A stretch of 64,000 nt of DNA from Datura wrightii (Eukaryota; Streptophyta; Magnoliopsida; Solanales; Solanaceae), in the NCBI GenBank assembly GCA_035772735.1, contig JASDFA010000027.1:37678001-37742000 (forward strand), read 5' to 3'. A program made the position numbers and the translations under genes. The notes under the pieces are model-generated. The model had not been told where the DNA came from. It saw only the letters and a list, made by a program, of their open reading frames with translations, and did no database searches. Positions 32,658 to 45,118 of this stretch are shown here, in pieces (within the stretch, counting starts at the first letter, position 1; the number at the start of each line of letters is the position of its first letter).

Positions 32658-35374
32658 TATAACACCTCGGAAATTTTTTGGTGATTATTTGATGTTTTTA
32701 TGCTAGGTTAAGGAAAGTATGGGTTGTATATTGGTCGTAGATGACAAGGGAAATGTGTATGATCAAAAAATCAAAGAGTATGTGAAGTTCATAAGTAAGG
32801 GTCAAATTTAAATGATCATATCTCCCAATATATAATGAACTACAATCCCCGCGATGTATTCAATTAAAGCTATTTGAGTCTAGTTTTCAGAAACTCAAAC
32901 CATTTGTTAATCGGAGTTCAGAGTAAGAAATTATGGGCATTTTACCGAAGCATCGCGAGCGGTGACGCGGGCATGACGCCCTAGCGCCTCCACCGCCCTA
33001 TTTACTTAAAATCGAATTTTTTCACTTGTAGAAAATATTTTTAGCTAAATCTAAATCAACCAGATTGCTAAGGATTCCATTTATCTCTCAATTCCAGATG
33101 GTAGGACAAAGAAAATCAAGGAGGAACATCAAGCAAAGTTCAAGAAAATCACAATATAAGTTTAGATTACCTTGCAAAGTATGATAGGGGCTGTTTTGGA
33201 GCTCGTTTTGGCAAGGTTTTGAAGAAGTTTTCTGTGTTTCAAAATCTATTTGGACAGCCTATATATCCATCTTTGAGTAGGTGTTTAAACCATGAGAAAA
33301 GATAAGGATTTCGCCCCTTCTAAATCTCTCAAATTGCAAAGCGAAAATCTGAAAATTGGCAACTAAGTGAGCTGCCAATGGACTGTTTGTTAGCTGAGTT
33401 TTGCTTGTTTTCCTTAGGCTTTTTGGCTTTTTATTTTTCTGGAATTATACTTCATATTGAGGGGTAGAATTATATAAAAACTAAGGTAAAATTTCCCTCT
33501 TGTTTCTCCCTCAAAAGTTAGTGAAAACTAGTTGAGAAAATGTCTAAATGTTGTTGATGTTGCCGTGTGTTGTTGTTGCTATTATGACTGCCTCTATTTA
33601 GTTATTTTGGCTGAATTTTTTGCTATAGATTAAGCTTTTCGTTGTCCTATAAAACCACTGGATTAAGGAGGTTGAAGGCTGATCATTGAGATAGGAAATC
33701 GGCTAGAGAAAAGTTCATCGGAGAAAGGTATGTAAGGCGCCCCGTCTATCATTCTTTTAAGCATGATTCGTGTGTTGTGAATCGAATGAGACAGCAACCT
33801 ATTTAAAAGTCTTGCGTCATTATGTTAAGCTTCATTTAATCTTTAAAGTTCCATGTTTTATTGAGAATAAATGTTAAGATTATGCCTAGACGAAGTGAGA
33901 CATCTAAAGTGTGATATTGTGTTCATTGTTGTCATAGTTGTACATTGAGTTGGAGACCCCTCAGCGTGGGCATTGTTAGTTGGTCTTTACTGTATTTAAT
34001 GTGTATATATATGTGATGTTAAATGTATTTAAAGGTCTTGTTGCTAACTGAAATTGGTGAAAGAGCCAAGATGAGGATGTGTAAATGATTTTAAGCCACG
34101 TAAAGACGTCGCAAGCTATTGAGGGTAAAAGAGCTTATCGAGTTAGGATTACCTGGTTATGGTTGTCCTTTATCTAATGTGTATGTTATGAAATATGTCA
34201 TGCCAAGGGGATATCTCATAATCCCTTTTCCTTAAGCCGAACGACAAGCTAGCGAGTTTCTGAGCTCTAATGTCCCTTGAACACGATCTATAAATTTTGT
34301 TGAAACTCTTAGGTCATCCATAGTTTCTTATGATTTATACAAGTTTTTAATACATTCATTTAAGTTCTATTTTCTAGCTTTACATGTTATATGTACTCAG
34401 TTCCAGTTATGCATTACAAATGAGGCCTATGCAGGCCACATGTTTAGTATTCGTCATTTCTATGTTGTACGTATTGAGCTGGTCCAGTATAAGCCATATC
34501 AGCTCCATTTATGATTTTTTATAAGGTTTAGTGATTTTACCCTGGTGTGGTACACCGACTGGAGGTCATGTTATTTTACCCTGGTGTGGTACACCGGCTG
34601 GACGGATTTTACCCCGGTATGATACACCAGCTGGAGGCATTTTTATTTTTACCCCGGTGTGGTACACTGGCTGGACAAATTGTATATAGATTTTATGGTC
34701 GGTCGTTTGTTGGCATTTCAGTTATAGTCTTTGTTGTGCATTAGATGGTTGCATTTACACTTCAACAGTTATTGTTAGGTTTCTGTTTTCAGGATTTCAG
34801 GTTGTTACTACTCCTTATTTCTTGCCTATTTATCATTTTTATCTTACATGTTTACAATTTTTAGCCTTACATACAAGTACATTTTATTCGTACTGACGTC
34901 CCTTCATCTTAGAACCCTTCATGCAACTGTGCTCCAGGTACAGGCTGAGGCTCAGATCATCGGATGTAGTACGAGCCATATTTCAGCAGAATAGTGGTAT
35001 GCTCCTCTCTTCTAGGAGCCATGTCCTAGTTTGGACTATTTTCAGTTTTGTGTATAGCATGGGTTGGCCGGGGCCCTGTCCCGTGCATTTCAGTTTGTTT
35101 ACTCTGTAGAGGCTGATGTGGACTAGTTTGTATAGTAGTGTGGGTTGTGTAGTAGTATTGGTTTTTCATTGCTTTGGTTAGCTTTATTGTAGCCTTGTCG
35201 GCTTTTCAGGTTGCATATTTATAATTGTCAAGGGGCCCAGTATTTATCTTGGTTGGTTGTGACAGGTGGCTTGGTCAGCCTTAGTGTCACATTTATAGAT
35301 GCTATATAGCCGGCTTCTCAATTGACCATGAATCGAGTGCCAGTTGCGCCCTACCCTAGTTCTGGGGCGTGACA
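32658..35374 (+). repeat. Element B 3' LTR
   Basis: 2717 bp, TATAACACCTC...GGGGCGTGACA, copy of 17283-19972. It has a segment near 33962-34000 ('agcgtgggcattgttagttgg') missing from the 5' LTR. The GGTACACC-type repeat block is at 34538-34680. Confidence 0.9.
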
Positions 35375-37037
35375 CTGCGTGCGCTGGAACCCCAGTCCGC
35401 TCGGTGCTAAGTCCTACTCCCACTGGAAACCTATAATGAACTGCTAGACTGATAGCTCAAAACTGGGGTCCAGGATTAGTCAAGGACATATAACTAAAAG
35501 TACCTTGAGAGTCTTATAGGACCAGATTCTGAAACTTGGTTCTGACTGGTCAGAGCTGCTTATCTGAAAGCATCATAACTGTCTAAGAACTGTAAACTAA
35601 ACTGGGGTCCTGGGGCTGGTCAGAGCTATAAATGTATATAAATGAAACGTCATGACCGCCTAATGGACCAATAAACTATAATCTAAGTCTGATTCTGATA
35701 ACTGAGATGCACCATTGACACCTTGAGAAATTCTATAGTCAAACTGATCAGCTAACATTATTCTGGTTAACTCGGAGGTTTGCTAAGATCTGGTTAGGCT
35801 AGGACGACAATTTTGAGTAATACAGAGTATATAGACTTTCTAACTGAATCTGACAAACATACATGTAATTGAATTTCTAACACCTACAATTATTATAGGA
35901 GCCCCTAACTCTGAAAGATGCAAGCAATTCTCAAAAATTCAATGCTTAAACAGGATTCTAATTTCTGACTTTCCAAGAGCTAGGGATAAATTTCTAATTC
36001 ACTGGAATAAGCATTATTTTTGTTACAAACTGGTGGAAAATAGCTACAATTAGCATAGGATAGGATTCCATATGACTTAATCAAATAACGATAACAATAT
36101 CTTCAATTCACAAACTCAGGGCTAGGACTGAAAGTGAACAAAGAGAGAGTTTTGGGGGATCCAAGGGGAGAATAATCTCCTTGCTGAATTCCCACATACC
36201 TGTAAAAGAAACCCTGGAGAAAATCCTTGAGAAAAACTTAGAAGGATATCAAACCCTTGATCCTGGTTTGTGCTTTTAGAGAAGTTCTTATGTTATGTTC
36301 TTGAGGGAGTTGAGAGGAATGAATGGAAAGGGTCATTCTACTCCTTTAATTCCCTCCTATACAAACCTAAAACGATGTGGTTTCAAGTTTAAAATCTGGG
36401 AAAATACTAAAATACCCCTGGTAGAAAGAACTGAAAACTGCCCGACCCTAAACAACGGATCTCAGGACGGGTCATTGGTTCAAACAACGGCCCGTTGAAA
36501 GCTGTCTTTGATACTAGTTTCTGAAGAATACTTCACTGGAAAGACTCACGGGAGGATACAACGGTCTGTTGAAACAAAGAATGGGCCGTTGACACGTTTC
36601 GTTAGAACAGGTAGGAAAACTGGGCATGGAGATGAGTCATCACAACGATTCGTTGGAAGAACCAACGGGTCATTGTATCAACTCATGGTCCACACTGCTG
36701 AGGTCTAGAATTGGACGACGACTGGTAACAATGGCTCGTTGGTAGCAACCACGGGCCGTTGTTCCCTCTTGTTGTCTTAGGGAAAGGTCTGGTAATCCTC
36801 TGAACTCGGGATTCAACGGACGAAAAGGCGGCTCGTTGTTAGATTCAATGGGTCATTCTATCTCCCGTTGTTTCCCAGTTGAAGAAACCTTATGAAACTC
36901 ACGACCCTCTACAATGGTCCATTGGTTCCACCAATGGTCCGTTGTGTGGGTCGTCTGAGACAGAAAAATTTTCTGGTTTTCCTATGATTTTTCATGCAAG
37001 ATCTGAATTTGGTCTAGGAAAGTTATGCGATGTTACA
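35375..37037 (-). repeat. Element D 5' LTR (right part)
   Basis: Resumes D's LTR after B (CTGCG target duplication at 35375-35379). It aligns with 10716-12298 from about 35440 and ends ...gatgttaca at 37037. The CAACGG/CCGTTG array is at 36460-36960. Beyond 37037 is CACTA-element sequence. Confidence 0.88.
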
Positions 37038-37499
37038 ATTCAACCACTTGATTCTTTTGATATTTTGGAAAAAAAGGATGATGACTTAGAGGAGTCAGAT
37101 ATCTCTAAACAAATGAAAAGAAAAAGAATTCATGAAGGTTTGGAGCTTTATCGGTTTTGCTTTTAATTAACAAATTTGTATGATAATAATAATTCTTTAT
37201 TGTATTTGCCACAAAATAATTTCATCTTTAATATTGTTTTCTCATTATTACTATAATAGTAATGGTTCATGGAAGTATCTGTGTGACATGTACATTGTGT
37301 CTTTATACTGAATGTAATTCTCACTTTACATGTCTTCTTATTAAAACTTGATGACCTATTCAATCTTTTGTTTGGAAGACTTTGCTCTTATTTTTATCTT
37401 TTTTTATTAGGTTAACATAAATTCCTCAAATTTTCAAAAGTATGAAATGGGATTAGCATCGAAGATTCTAAGCACAAATTCATATAACTGGGAGCCTTA

Positions 37500-37935
37500 G
37501 CAAAGGGACGAGGGAAAAGTTTAAGAGTTATGAGCTTTAAAGAGTTAATGCTGAACAAAGGACTTTGATTGCCAAAAACTGTAATATAGCAACTTCTAAG
37601 TTGAGTAAGCTAACAGAGAAAAATATCCTTGTGCACCCTCGTTTTGATGAAATGAAAGACAATGTCCCTATCTATAAAGAAGTTGAAGTGATGCAAGACG
37701 CTCAGAGAAGTGACGCAAGGGGTCGAGGGAAAAACTTAATTATGGGACCTTTAAAAGTTAATGCTGAAAAGAGTACTTCGATTGGAAAAAATAGAAGTTG
37801 TACTGCAACAACCTTTAATTTGAGTGACCCAGCAAAGAAAAATATTCTTTTGCCTCCAAGTTTTCATACAATAGAAGACAATGACACACTCTATCAAGAA
37901 GCTGAAGTGACTTCAGATGCTCAGAGAAGTGAAAC
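37500..37935 (+). repeat. Tandem direct repeat of about 215 bp in transposon coding sequence
   Basis: Two diverged copies, about 37500-37715 and 37716-37935. Paired landmarks are 'gggacgagggaaaa'/'ggtcgagggaaaa', 'agagaaaaatatcct'/'aaagaaaaatattct', 'gaaagacaatg'/'gaagacaatg' and 'gctcagagaagtga'/'gctcagagaagtga'. The frame is open through the second copy; the first has a stop. Confidence 0.7.
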
Positions 37936-38345
37936 TAGTATTTTATTTCTTTTATTCAATCTTTTTTTTTCTTGATGATCTTGAGCTTTTTATTTTATTT
38001 GACTGACATTAAGTTTTGCAGGTCCATATGAATTTAAAAAAAGAAAAAAAGTGGCTGAAGTGACTCAAAATGCTCAGATAACTGAGACTAGTATTTTATT
38101 TCTTTTATTCAATATTTTTTTGGGTTTTTGGTGGACTTGAAATTTTTATTTTGTTTGACTGACATTAAGTTTTTCAGGTCCATGTGAATCTGGAAAGGGA
38201 AAAAAAGTGGTTGAAATGACTCCAAATGTTATGAGAAGTGAAATTAGTATTTTATTTTCCTTATGTGTAATTATTTTTTGTTGTTAATGGGTTTAAACTT
38301 TTTATTTTGTTTGACTTACATGAAGATTTATAGATTCATGTGAAC
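37935..38345 (+). repeat. Three tandem exon-intron modules
   Basis: Units of about 130 bp, each with a small exon of about 75 bp (ending 'gaaactA|GTATTTTATTTC') and an intron ending in a T-rich tract and 'TTGCAG|GTCCATATGAA'-type acceptor. Exon texts GPYEFKKRKKVAEVTQNAQITETS and GPCESGKGKKVVEMTPNVMRSEIS are clear paralogues. The third acceptor is decayed (tttatag|attcatg). Confidence 0.65.
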
Positions 38346-38640
38346 TGGAAAGGGGAAAAAAGTGAGAGGATTGAACATTTGTAAGAATGTGTTGCGACTA
38401 AAACCTGGAGAAAAGTTAAAGGTCACTTTCAACCAAAATTGAGCTGTTGGACCGAATCACGCTTCATTTCGAGACACTTGGGTTTGCTAGTTCACGATCG
38501 CAATATGTGCCCGCTGCGGATATACTCATGGTCGAACATCGAAGAACATAAGCTTGAGCACATGTGGAAAGCTGTTAGGGAAAGGATTTACAATATTACT
38601 TTCTTGATTTATTTTTCAAACACGATACATGTTAACTAAT

Positions 38641-39560
38641 TTGTCTGTGATTTGTGGAGACTTAATTTTGCTCTTTTTTTCAAGGTAAGTGTTGTAAGAT
38701 TCATGGTAAAATTGATATCGAGTGAAGTTTAGTTGTTTTTGCTTGAATTGGTCAGAAATGAAAATCAAATTCCTCTAATAATATTTGGATAAATTCTTAG
38801 TTGTCATATGTCTGTTTTTATCTCTCTGCCCTCAGCTTGTCTATGTTTTTCCTCATATTGTCTGGAATGAGGAAAAGAGACATTACATAGGTAGAAAGAG
38901 AGTCCAAAATACTTTGTATCTGAAGTAATGAAAAAGAGTTCATGTTCCATTTTAACTATTTTAGTTTTGACTTTAAGTTAATACTAGCCTTACCACTTCC
39001 ATCAATCAAATTACAATCTCATAACTACTATATATTCCCTGAACTATCCCTAATTATCTTTCATATTACCCCTGCACCAGAAATATAGATTTTGAGGCAC
39101 CTATTTTTTACAATATCTAAATGATTCTTTTGATTCTCAAAACATCTCTTATTCTCTCCAACCAAATGGTTCAAAAGATACAAAGAGGTATGATTTTCCA
39201 GATAATCTCCACGTTTTTCCTACTTCCCGGTTCTGCCAGCAAACCAAAAGGTAATTTCATGTACTTTGGCATCACCAATTGCACAACACTAGTGTTTAGG
39301 AAGAGATCCTATAGTTGTTTTATGGGACTGCAATGCAAATCAAATGCCCTTCAGATTCCCTAAATTTTTCATAGAAAGAAACATCAATGTTAAGCAGAAA
39401 TTCTTAGCTACAATCCAACCAAAACAAGCTACATTAAGAGGTGCTTCAGATTTCCCACAACAGTCTCCGTGTCAAAGGTCAACTTCCAGCGACCTGTTAT
39501 GTATCTTTTCTTTTCTCCTTTCCCATTTTTTTGGTTTTTGTTTTTTACAACGGTGTTGTC
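38641..39560. other. CACTA element intron/intergenic DNA
   Basis: AT-rich, no family-level coding similarity in any frame. Short ORFs here (for example 39121-39363) show no motif. Probably intron of the transposase gene or filler between it and the minus-strand fragment. Confidence 0.4.
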
Positions 39561-39568
39561 CAGGTAGC

Positions 39569-40973
39569 TTATGGTTTAGCTAATATTAATATTTTCAATG
39601 TTAGTTGTTGGTGGTTCCTCTGTTGTTGCTTCTCTTCTTCATTAGTGCTCTTTAGTTTTTCTATGATTGCTGGTGGTGGTGCCTCTACTATTGGCTTCTC
39701 TACCTCATCATCTTTCTTTACATCTTCAACCATTGTTGGGTTTGCTTCATCTCTATTGACATTAATGAACCTATTCATAAAATAATATACTTAATCAAAT
39801 AAGGTATACAAGATACTAGAGCTGTTTAAGAAGCTGATTAAGAAAGAATTGATGCTCAACACTACAAAGACAAATGAAATTAGAGATATGACCTTTTGTA
39901 CTTTAGGCATGGTCTTCCAAAAGTCCTAAAGTAGAACTTAGAGATTGATTTATTCTCATAAAGTAGTGCTGAAAAGGGAATAACAAGCTAACAAAACCTT
40001 GCAGGCAGCGAGAATTGCTTCTTTGTTTAAAATTTCAGTAAGTTCTAAAACACAAGTGCAGCAAGAAGGAACATTGGAATTAGGAGGATCAAAATCACTC
40101 GCACATTAGAATTCAAACATAACCCACTAAAATTAGCACTTCGGATGGTTCATCTTCATTCGGCTTCTCGTTGTTATCAACTTTCTCAAAGTCTGGTTCC
40201 ACTAACTTTTTATTTTATTCCTCGTCATTCTAATTTGGCTCTTTAATTACCATTGATTCACTTTTTGTGTCCTCTATCTTTACCACTGGTTCAGTAGAAG
40301 AACCACTAGACTTGGGGAATCATTTTCTTTTGGTTTTACTTCATTCTCCTCGGTAGGGGGAACACTCTCTCCTTCCATAGTCTTAGCCTCTCTCATGCAC
40401 TTCCTTCACAGCTTGCTGCAGTATACAAGAAGAAGCAATGAGAAAGTCCTTAGTTTTTTTATTTTAAAGATAGGTAAAATTCACTTGAACACTGAAGCTC
40501 TCTCTTTTTACTTTCTTACAGATAGCAGCGACTGATAAGGTCCATCACCCTAATATCCTTACACTAGTATAGTCAAAATTACAATATAGACTAACACCCT
40601 TGAACTCAATGATCAAAATTACAATATAGACTAGGACCCTTGAACTCAAAGATCAAAATTATAAAATAAAATGTAAAATCTGTTGTGTGATAGAAAAAAC
40701 TCAACACATAACAAAAGAAGATGATGAAGCAGAGTAAAGGGGTATATTTGCTACAAAAATCTTATCTATAAGACTATAACCAAACAACCAGAAAGGGTAC
40801 TTCATAAAAGATGTCAACATATATATGTATCTAATAAAAAGTAACGTAACAAGATACACAAAACATATATATGTATATAGTAAAAATAATTAGAAAGAGG
40901 AAGAGAAAATTCAGAGAAGCTTACCTCATAGGCCAGTGGCAGGATGATATGATGAAATAGTATCAGTAGCCAT
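39569..40973 (-). pseudogene. Minus-strand Glu/Lys-rich gene fragment inside CACTA element, unrecognised
   Basis: Read on the minus strand there is an exon-like start MATDTISSYHPATG (ATG at 40973-40971) followed by a GT donor (ATGAG|GTAAGC, about 40924). About 500 bp later comes a TGCAG acceptor (exon from 40415) leading to acidic text MEGESVPPTEENEVKPKEND, EPVVKIEDTKSESMVIKEP and KVDNNEKPNEDEPSEVL with stops and a frameshift. Further on is MVEDVKKDDEVEKPIVEAPPPAIIEKL (39779-39569). I do not recognise the family. Splice-site placement suggests a host gene piece captured by the transposon, which is inference. Confidence 0.4.
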
Positions 40974-41340
40974 GTATAGAGACTGATAATGAAGAACTCA
41001 AAGAAATGATCCTTCTAAACTGATAAACAAGATTTAGGAGATTAAAGAAAGAAAGAAAAAGAGGGCAGACAAGAAAGGAAAAGAATGATATGGTTTGCAA
41101 CAGCCCAAAAGAGGCTTTCAAAGCAAATACACAAGTAAATAGAAAACCACACTCACATAAACTCCCTCTAAGTACCCAACCCCACTACCAGCCCTCTCTT
41201 GAAAAAGTAAGAAACATGGTGGACTGATGTTCATATGGATGGATGATCTGTCAGCCAGTGCACAAATTTACTTTGAACTAATCCTCAAAAGAATCTAATA
41301 TTTTGTGACACACGTGTGACGTAGCTTGGGAGAATTTCTT
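40974..41340. other. AG-rich flank of the captured fragment
   Basis: Minus-strand text is CT-rich ('ctctttttctttctttc'), as in a plant 5' leader upstream of the ATG at 40973. It ends at the TTCTT target duplication (41336-41340) of solo LTR E. Confidence 0.35.
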
Positions 41341-42947
41341 TGTCATGCCCATAGCCTACACCCTAGGGATAACACGGTACTTGAAGTAACAAGTGACCCC
41401 AAGTCAACTCATAGCCTATCATATACTGGTATTCTAAGAAAGACATGCATAGCGGAAGCTTTGAAATAATAGCATAAGAGCATTTAAGAAAATAAAACTA
41501 GAAAAAAACATAAAATTTATATCATCTGAAGTCTGAGATTAACTCTATGTCTGAAAGCCTTCTAACTGATGAGTTGCTGGGACAAGCCCCAACTAACTCT
41601 AAATCTAACTAAAAATAATAACTCAACTGAAGAAAGTAAAACAAGGCCCTCGAATGGTGAGGACTCACACTTTGGCTGCAGCGGAGGAGGATCTGAATCG
41701 CAACAGCTAATGATGCTGACTCTGGGAACCTGTAATTGTATCATGAAACGACACAACATAAAAGTATGCGTCAATACTTTGAATGTACTGAGTAGGTGGG
41801 AGAAAGCATAACTGAAATATGATGTCTGAACTGAAAGGGCGTGCAATGACCAACAAGTAAACTGAAATGAACTACTGATGTAAACTGAAACGGTCAAGAT
41901 GATCCTGTCTGATGGTCAAAGACATGCCCTAAGTATGAAATACTGAGTTTGGGAGACCACACTAAACTGATATGAACTGAACTGAACTGTCAAAACTGAT
42001 ATTGAACTGAATTGACTAGTGGGAGAGTCTCTAACCAACACATAACCACGTGAGCTAGACGTGGAGTCTAATGTATACACCCCACCAGTAGGACCCAATA
42101 TACCTTGCCAGGGTATAAAGGCATGAACTGGGTGATCACAAAAGTCTGAGGCCAATCAGGCCAAGTAATACTGTAACCTACGCTGGCAATGTATTTTTGG
42201 GAACCTACGTGCGCTGGAACCCCGGCCCGCTCGGTGCTAAGTTCTACTCCCACTGAAAAACCTAAACTAAACTACTAGGCTGATAGCTCGAAACTGGGGT
42301 CCAAGACTAGTCAGGACATATAACTGACAGTACTCTGAGAGTCTTATCGGACTAGATTTTGAAACTGGGTTCTAGACTGGTCAAAGCTACTTATCTGAAA
42401 GCGTCATAACCATCTAAAAACAATCTGTAACCTAAACTGGGGTCCTGGGGCTAGTCAGAGCTATATATCTATAATGTCATGACCACCTAATGGATCAAGA
42501 AACTGGATTCTGAGTCTGATTCTGATAACTGGGAGGCACCACTAACACTTCGGGAAAAGACTGAAGTCAAACTGATTAGTTGACGAGTTCTGAATAGTTC
42601 TAAAGAGGTTCTACATTCTAACTTAAGTGAACTACTAAGCAACTAATAGAGAACTCAACTTATTCCAACAACATGGGAATTGCATAATACGGAGAAATTT
42701 CAAGAATTTAAAGGGATCTCATTCAACAAGGGTAAACTCATTCTCCCGAATGGAATTATTTCTCTCATAGATGTATAATAAGCATTACTAGGAAATTCAG
42801 CAAAAAATACTTTATACAATAAAAGGAAATTTAATACGCAATAATCATTACTCGAAAGTTTAGGGCTTAAATCACCTTGGCAAGAACAACAACAATTTAC
42901 TTAGGAACTGATGAAGATCATATGAATAATAAACATGGATATTATCT
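41341..42947 (-). repeat. Solo LTR E, left part
   Basis: Aligns with 16397-17282 and 35380-35760 of D's LTR, diverging after about 42590. TATCT (42943-42947) is the left target duplication of element F. Confidence 0.85.
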
Positions 42948-45102
42948 TGTAACACACCCGGAAAGGCCTACAAATAGATCTGGGAGTTGAAGTTGAAAAC
43001 TACAGAAAACCTAAAATTTTGCACCAGTACGACTCGAGGTACGAATAGTGGTGAGGAACTACGACTCGTGACTTAAGTCGTGATGAGTTCGGGAACCTGA
43101 GGTCATACCACGAGTATTCCTAGGAGTCGTGGCGTGTGGGTACGACTCATGGTGAATTTCTCAGTGGTGCCAGAGTGATTTGTCACAGGTCATGGTACGA
43201 CTCATAGGATGTATCAACGATTCGTGATGAGGAGTTGTGGTTAAGTAGTATTTGGTATGGGTGGATGGTATCACGACTGACAATACGGCCCATAGGATGG
43301 TACTACAAGTCATGGTATGCGAGTCGTGGATAGATTCAGAAGATTAAAAAGTGGTGAGGTGACCACGAGTCGTGACTTTGTGGTACGACTCGTGGTACGA
43401 TTCGTGGTCGGGGCCGGACCTATTTTTCAGGGAAATTTCATTAAGGGCAATTTCGAATTTTTCATGCTTTTGGGCCCTAAAACACGTCATTTTGAGGTTA
43501 GGACAGGGTCTTTTAGGGAGAAAAAACTCATACTAAGTCTCATTTGGCATTTGCAAGAACTAGAGAAGGGAGTAGGGGGAGATTCAAGTGTCCTTCTTCA
43601 ATTATTCAAGTTTTCACCAAGGGTTTTTCAAGGGAGTTAAGAAGCACGTAATTCCAGGTACGTGGGGTTTTGAATGGGTAGTTTAGTCCCTACCCATGCC
43701 CAACTTCTCCCTAATTCTATATTTAAGTTACCAACTTTTGATAGGTCATAACCCAAATGCATGTTTCCTCAAAAATCGATATGAGCATGTTGTAGTATGT
43801 CTAAAATCATGGGGTTGAATTTATTAGGCTGTTTTCACTTATTTTATTCATTATTTGATGATTAAATCCCTAAAAGCACATGTGCCCAAATCATGGGGTT
43901 TTTAGTGAAATTCATTGTTATGGTGATTTCTCAAACATGATATAAACTCTTGAATTTAAGCATGTTTTCAATTACTCGTGTTATTATGATCATGTTTCCC
44001 ATAAATTTAATCATTTCAAGTAGGATTGAAATTATGGGCAATTCCTACATGTCGCTTGTGATTTATGAACTATGATTTTTGGCCGATTCACGGGCCCAAT
44101 TACTTGGCTAGTATTGCAAATTCTCAAGCATGATATGATTCTCACGCTTTAACTAGCCATGCATGTCATGTATGAATTTCTATGAGCACGTTGCATGTTT
44201 TGGGAGTAGTACTTAACACCGAGTAGGTTCGGGGCTCAAGTTACGCCCCGAATCTCAGAACTACGTGCCACCGTAGGTTATGCTGGGACCTCCTCAGTGA
44301 CTTCCCCCTATGCCCTATGGGGCCTTCATGAGTGGTATCACGCCTTTCATGGTTCATACCCTTGGCAAGGTATGGACGACCTCCCAACTAGGTTTACAGG
44401 TCGGGTTCCATGTGTGCTCATATGGGGTATGTCGGTTATAGAAATCTCCCATTGTTCCTCATGGTTTTAATGTATGCATGACTATGTTCTTTTGGCTCAA
44501 GTTATGTTTTATCAAATGTTTTCCTCACATTTTATGACTATGACAGGTTTATGAATAATTTGGAAGTATTGAGCCTTACGATAGACTTATGATTTCAGTC
44601 TTATGATCATGATGTCCCCACTCCTATAACTTTTATATTTTTTAGCATTGTTTTGCATACCTTACATACTCAATACCTTCCAAGTACTGACCCTCATATT
44701 TTTAGGATCTGGTTCGCAGGTTCAGCATCGTCCTTAGCTTGCTCTTAGTTTTGCTCTCAGCTTTAGTGGTGAGTCCTCATGATTCGAGGGCTTCATGTTC
44801 GGACCATATTTGTCTTTTGTTTTCAGAATGTTGGGGTTATTTGGGGTCTTCTCCCTTTAACCCGTCTATTATGATTAGAGGCTTTCAGACCTATGTGTAG
44901 TATTCAGCCGTTTATTTTTGGATCTTGTATTGTTGTTTCTTATATCTCATGTTACAATTTTCAGTTAGTTCATGATTATTAAGTTAAGCTTTCCGCCTTA
45001 TGTGAATGAATTGGATATTTGTTTGTTCCATGGGTCGACTTGGAGCCTCTCGGGGTTCCTTGTCCCGTGTCTACGATCCGGGTGTACTCTCAGGTCGTGA
45101 TA
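42948..45102 (+). repeat. Element F 5' LTR
   Basis: 2155 bp from TGTAACACACCC to ...CAGGTCGTGATA. The last base pair of the usual CA is TA here, while the 3' LTR ends CA. 43028-43420 holds an ACGACTCGTGG-type palindromic array. Confidence 0.9.
43028..43420. repeat. Palindromic ACGACTCGTGG / CCACGAGTCGT array in F 5' LTR
   Basis: More than ten half-sites of gagtcgtgg or its complement within 400 bp in mixed orientation. Matched in the 3' LTR at 50218-50560. Confidence 0.7.
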
Positions 45103-45106
45103 AACT

Positions 45107-45118
45107 TGGTATCAGAGC
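45107..45118 (+). promoter_or_regulatory. Element F primer binding site (initiator tRNA-Met)
   Basis: TGGTATCAGAGC, four bases after the LTR end. Confidence 0.92.

Larger units (their letters stand above)
17283..35374 (+). mobile_element. Element B: Tekay/Del-like chromovirus, interrupted by element C
   Basis: Plus-strand order: 5' LTR 17283-19972, PBS 19977-19988, gag, PR, RT, RNase H, integrase to 24694, then element C, then integrase end with chromodomain 32285-32550, PPT 32643-32657, 3' LTR 32658-35374. Without C it is about 10.5 kb. LTRs of 2.7 kb, an iMet PBS and a C-terminal chromodomain fit the Tekay/Del chromoviruses (family assignment is inference). Over the first about 228 bp the LTRs show about 26 differences by eye. 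Many stops and frameshifts. Target duplication CTGGG/CTGCG in D's LTR. Confidence 0.9.
10716..37037 (-). mobile_element. Element D: degenerate Ty3/gypsy (chromovirus-related), interrupted by element B; its 3' LTR is cut by element A
   Basis: Minus-strand order: 5' LTR (37037-35375 joined to 17282-16397, split by B), PBS (16392-16381), gag, PR, RT, integrase, PPT (about 12315-12299), 3' LTR (12298-10716, then cut by A). The two LTR segments 10716-12298 and 35440-37037 align along their length but differ at roughly one base in seven or eight by eye, so it is old. The internal part is only 4.1 kb because RNase H and the chromodomain core are deleted. Catalytic residues in RT and integrase are also lost. 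It is inserted in the CACTA element; its target duplication cannot be checked because the left end is outside the window. Confidence 0.85.
37038..38640 (+). pseudogene. CACTA element Transposase_24 (Ptta/En/Spm) gene, 5' part, broken
   Basis: Exon-like pieces of a plant Ptta/En/Spm-type transposon protein. 37038-37140 gives an acidic/basic stretch (LEKKDDDLEESDISKQMKRKRIHEG). 37500-37935 gives two tandem copies of a unit ending in QDAQRSDARGRGK / SDAQRSETS. Three short exon-intron modules follow at 37935-38345. Then comes conserved text KVRGLNICKNVLRLKPGEKLKVTFNQ and, after a stop and a frameshift, FISRHLGLLVHDRNMCPLRIYSW and EHMWKAVRERI. This core is diagnostic of the family. The gene continues at 54050 beyond solo LTR E. 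The family's role in CACTA mobility is DNA binding at subterminal repeats (inference from En/Spm TNPA). Confidence 0.72.

Noticed and set aside
36879..37166. 95-codon ORF
   Set aside because: It is a chance fusion: the first half is D's LTR and the second half a CACTA exon piece.
37565..37975. B3/REM domain gene
   Set aside because: Some text (HPRFDEM, LPPSFHTI) loosely recalls B3 proteins, but the segment is a tandem repeat leading into clear Transposase_24 sequence.
43028..43420. CRISPR-like array of short repeats
   Set aside because: Half-sites are in both orientations with irregular spacing and lie inside a plant LTR; there are no equal spacers and no cas genes.
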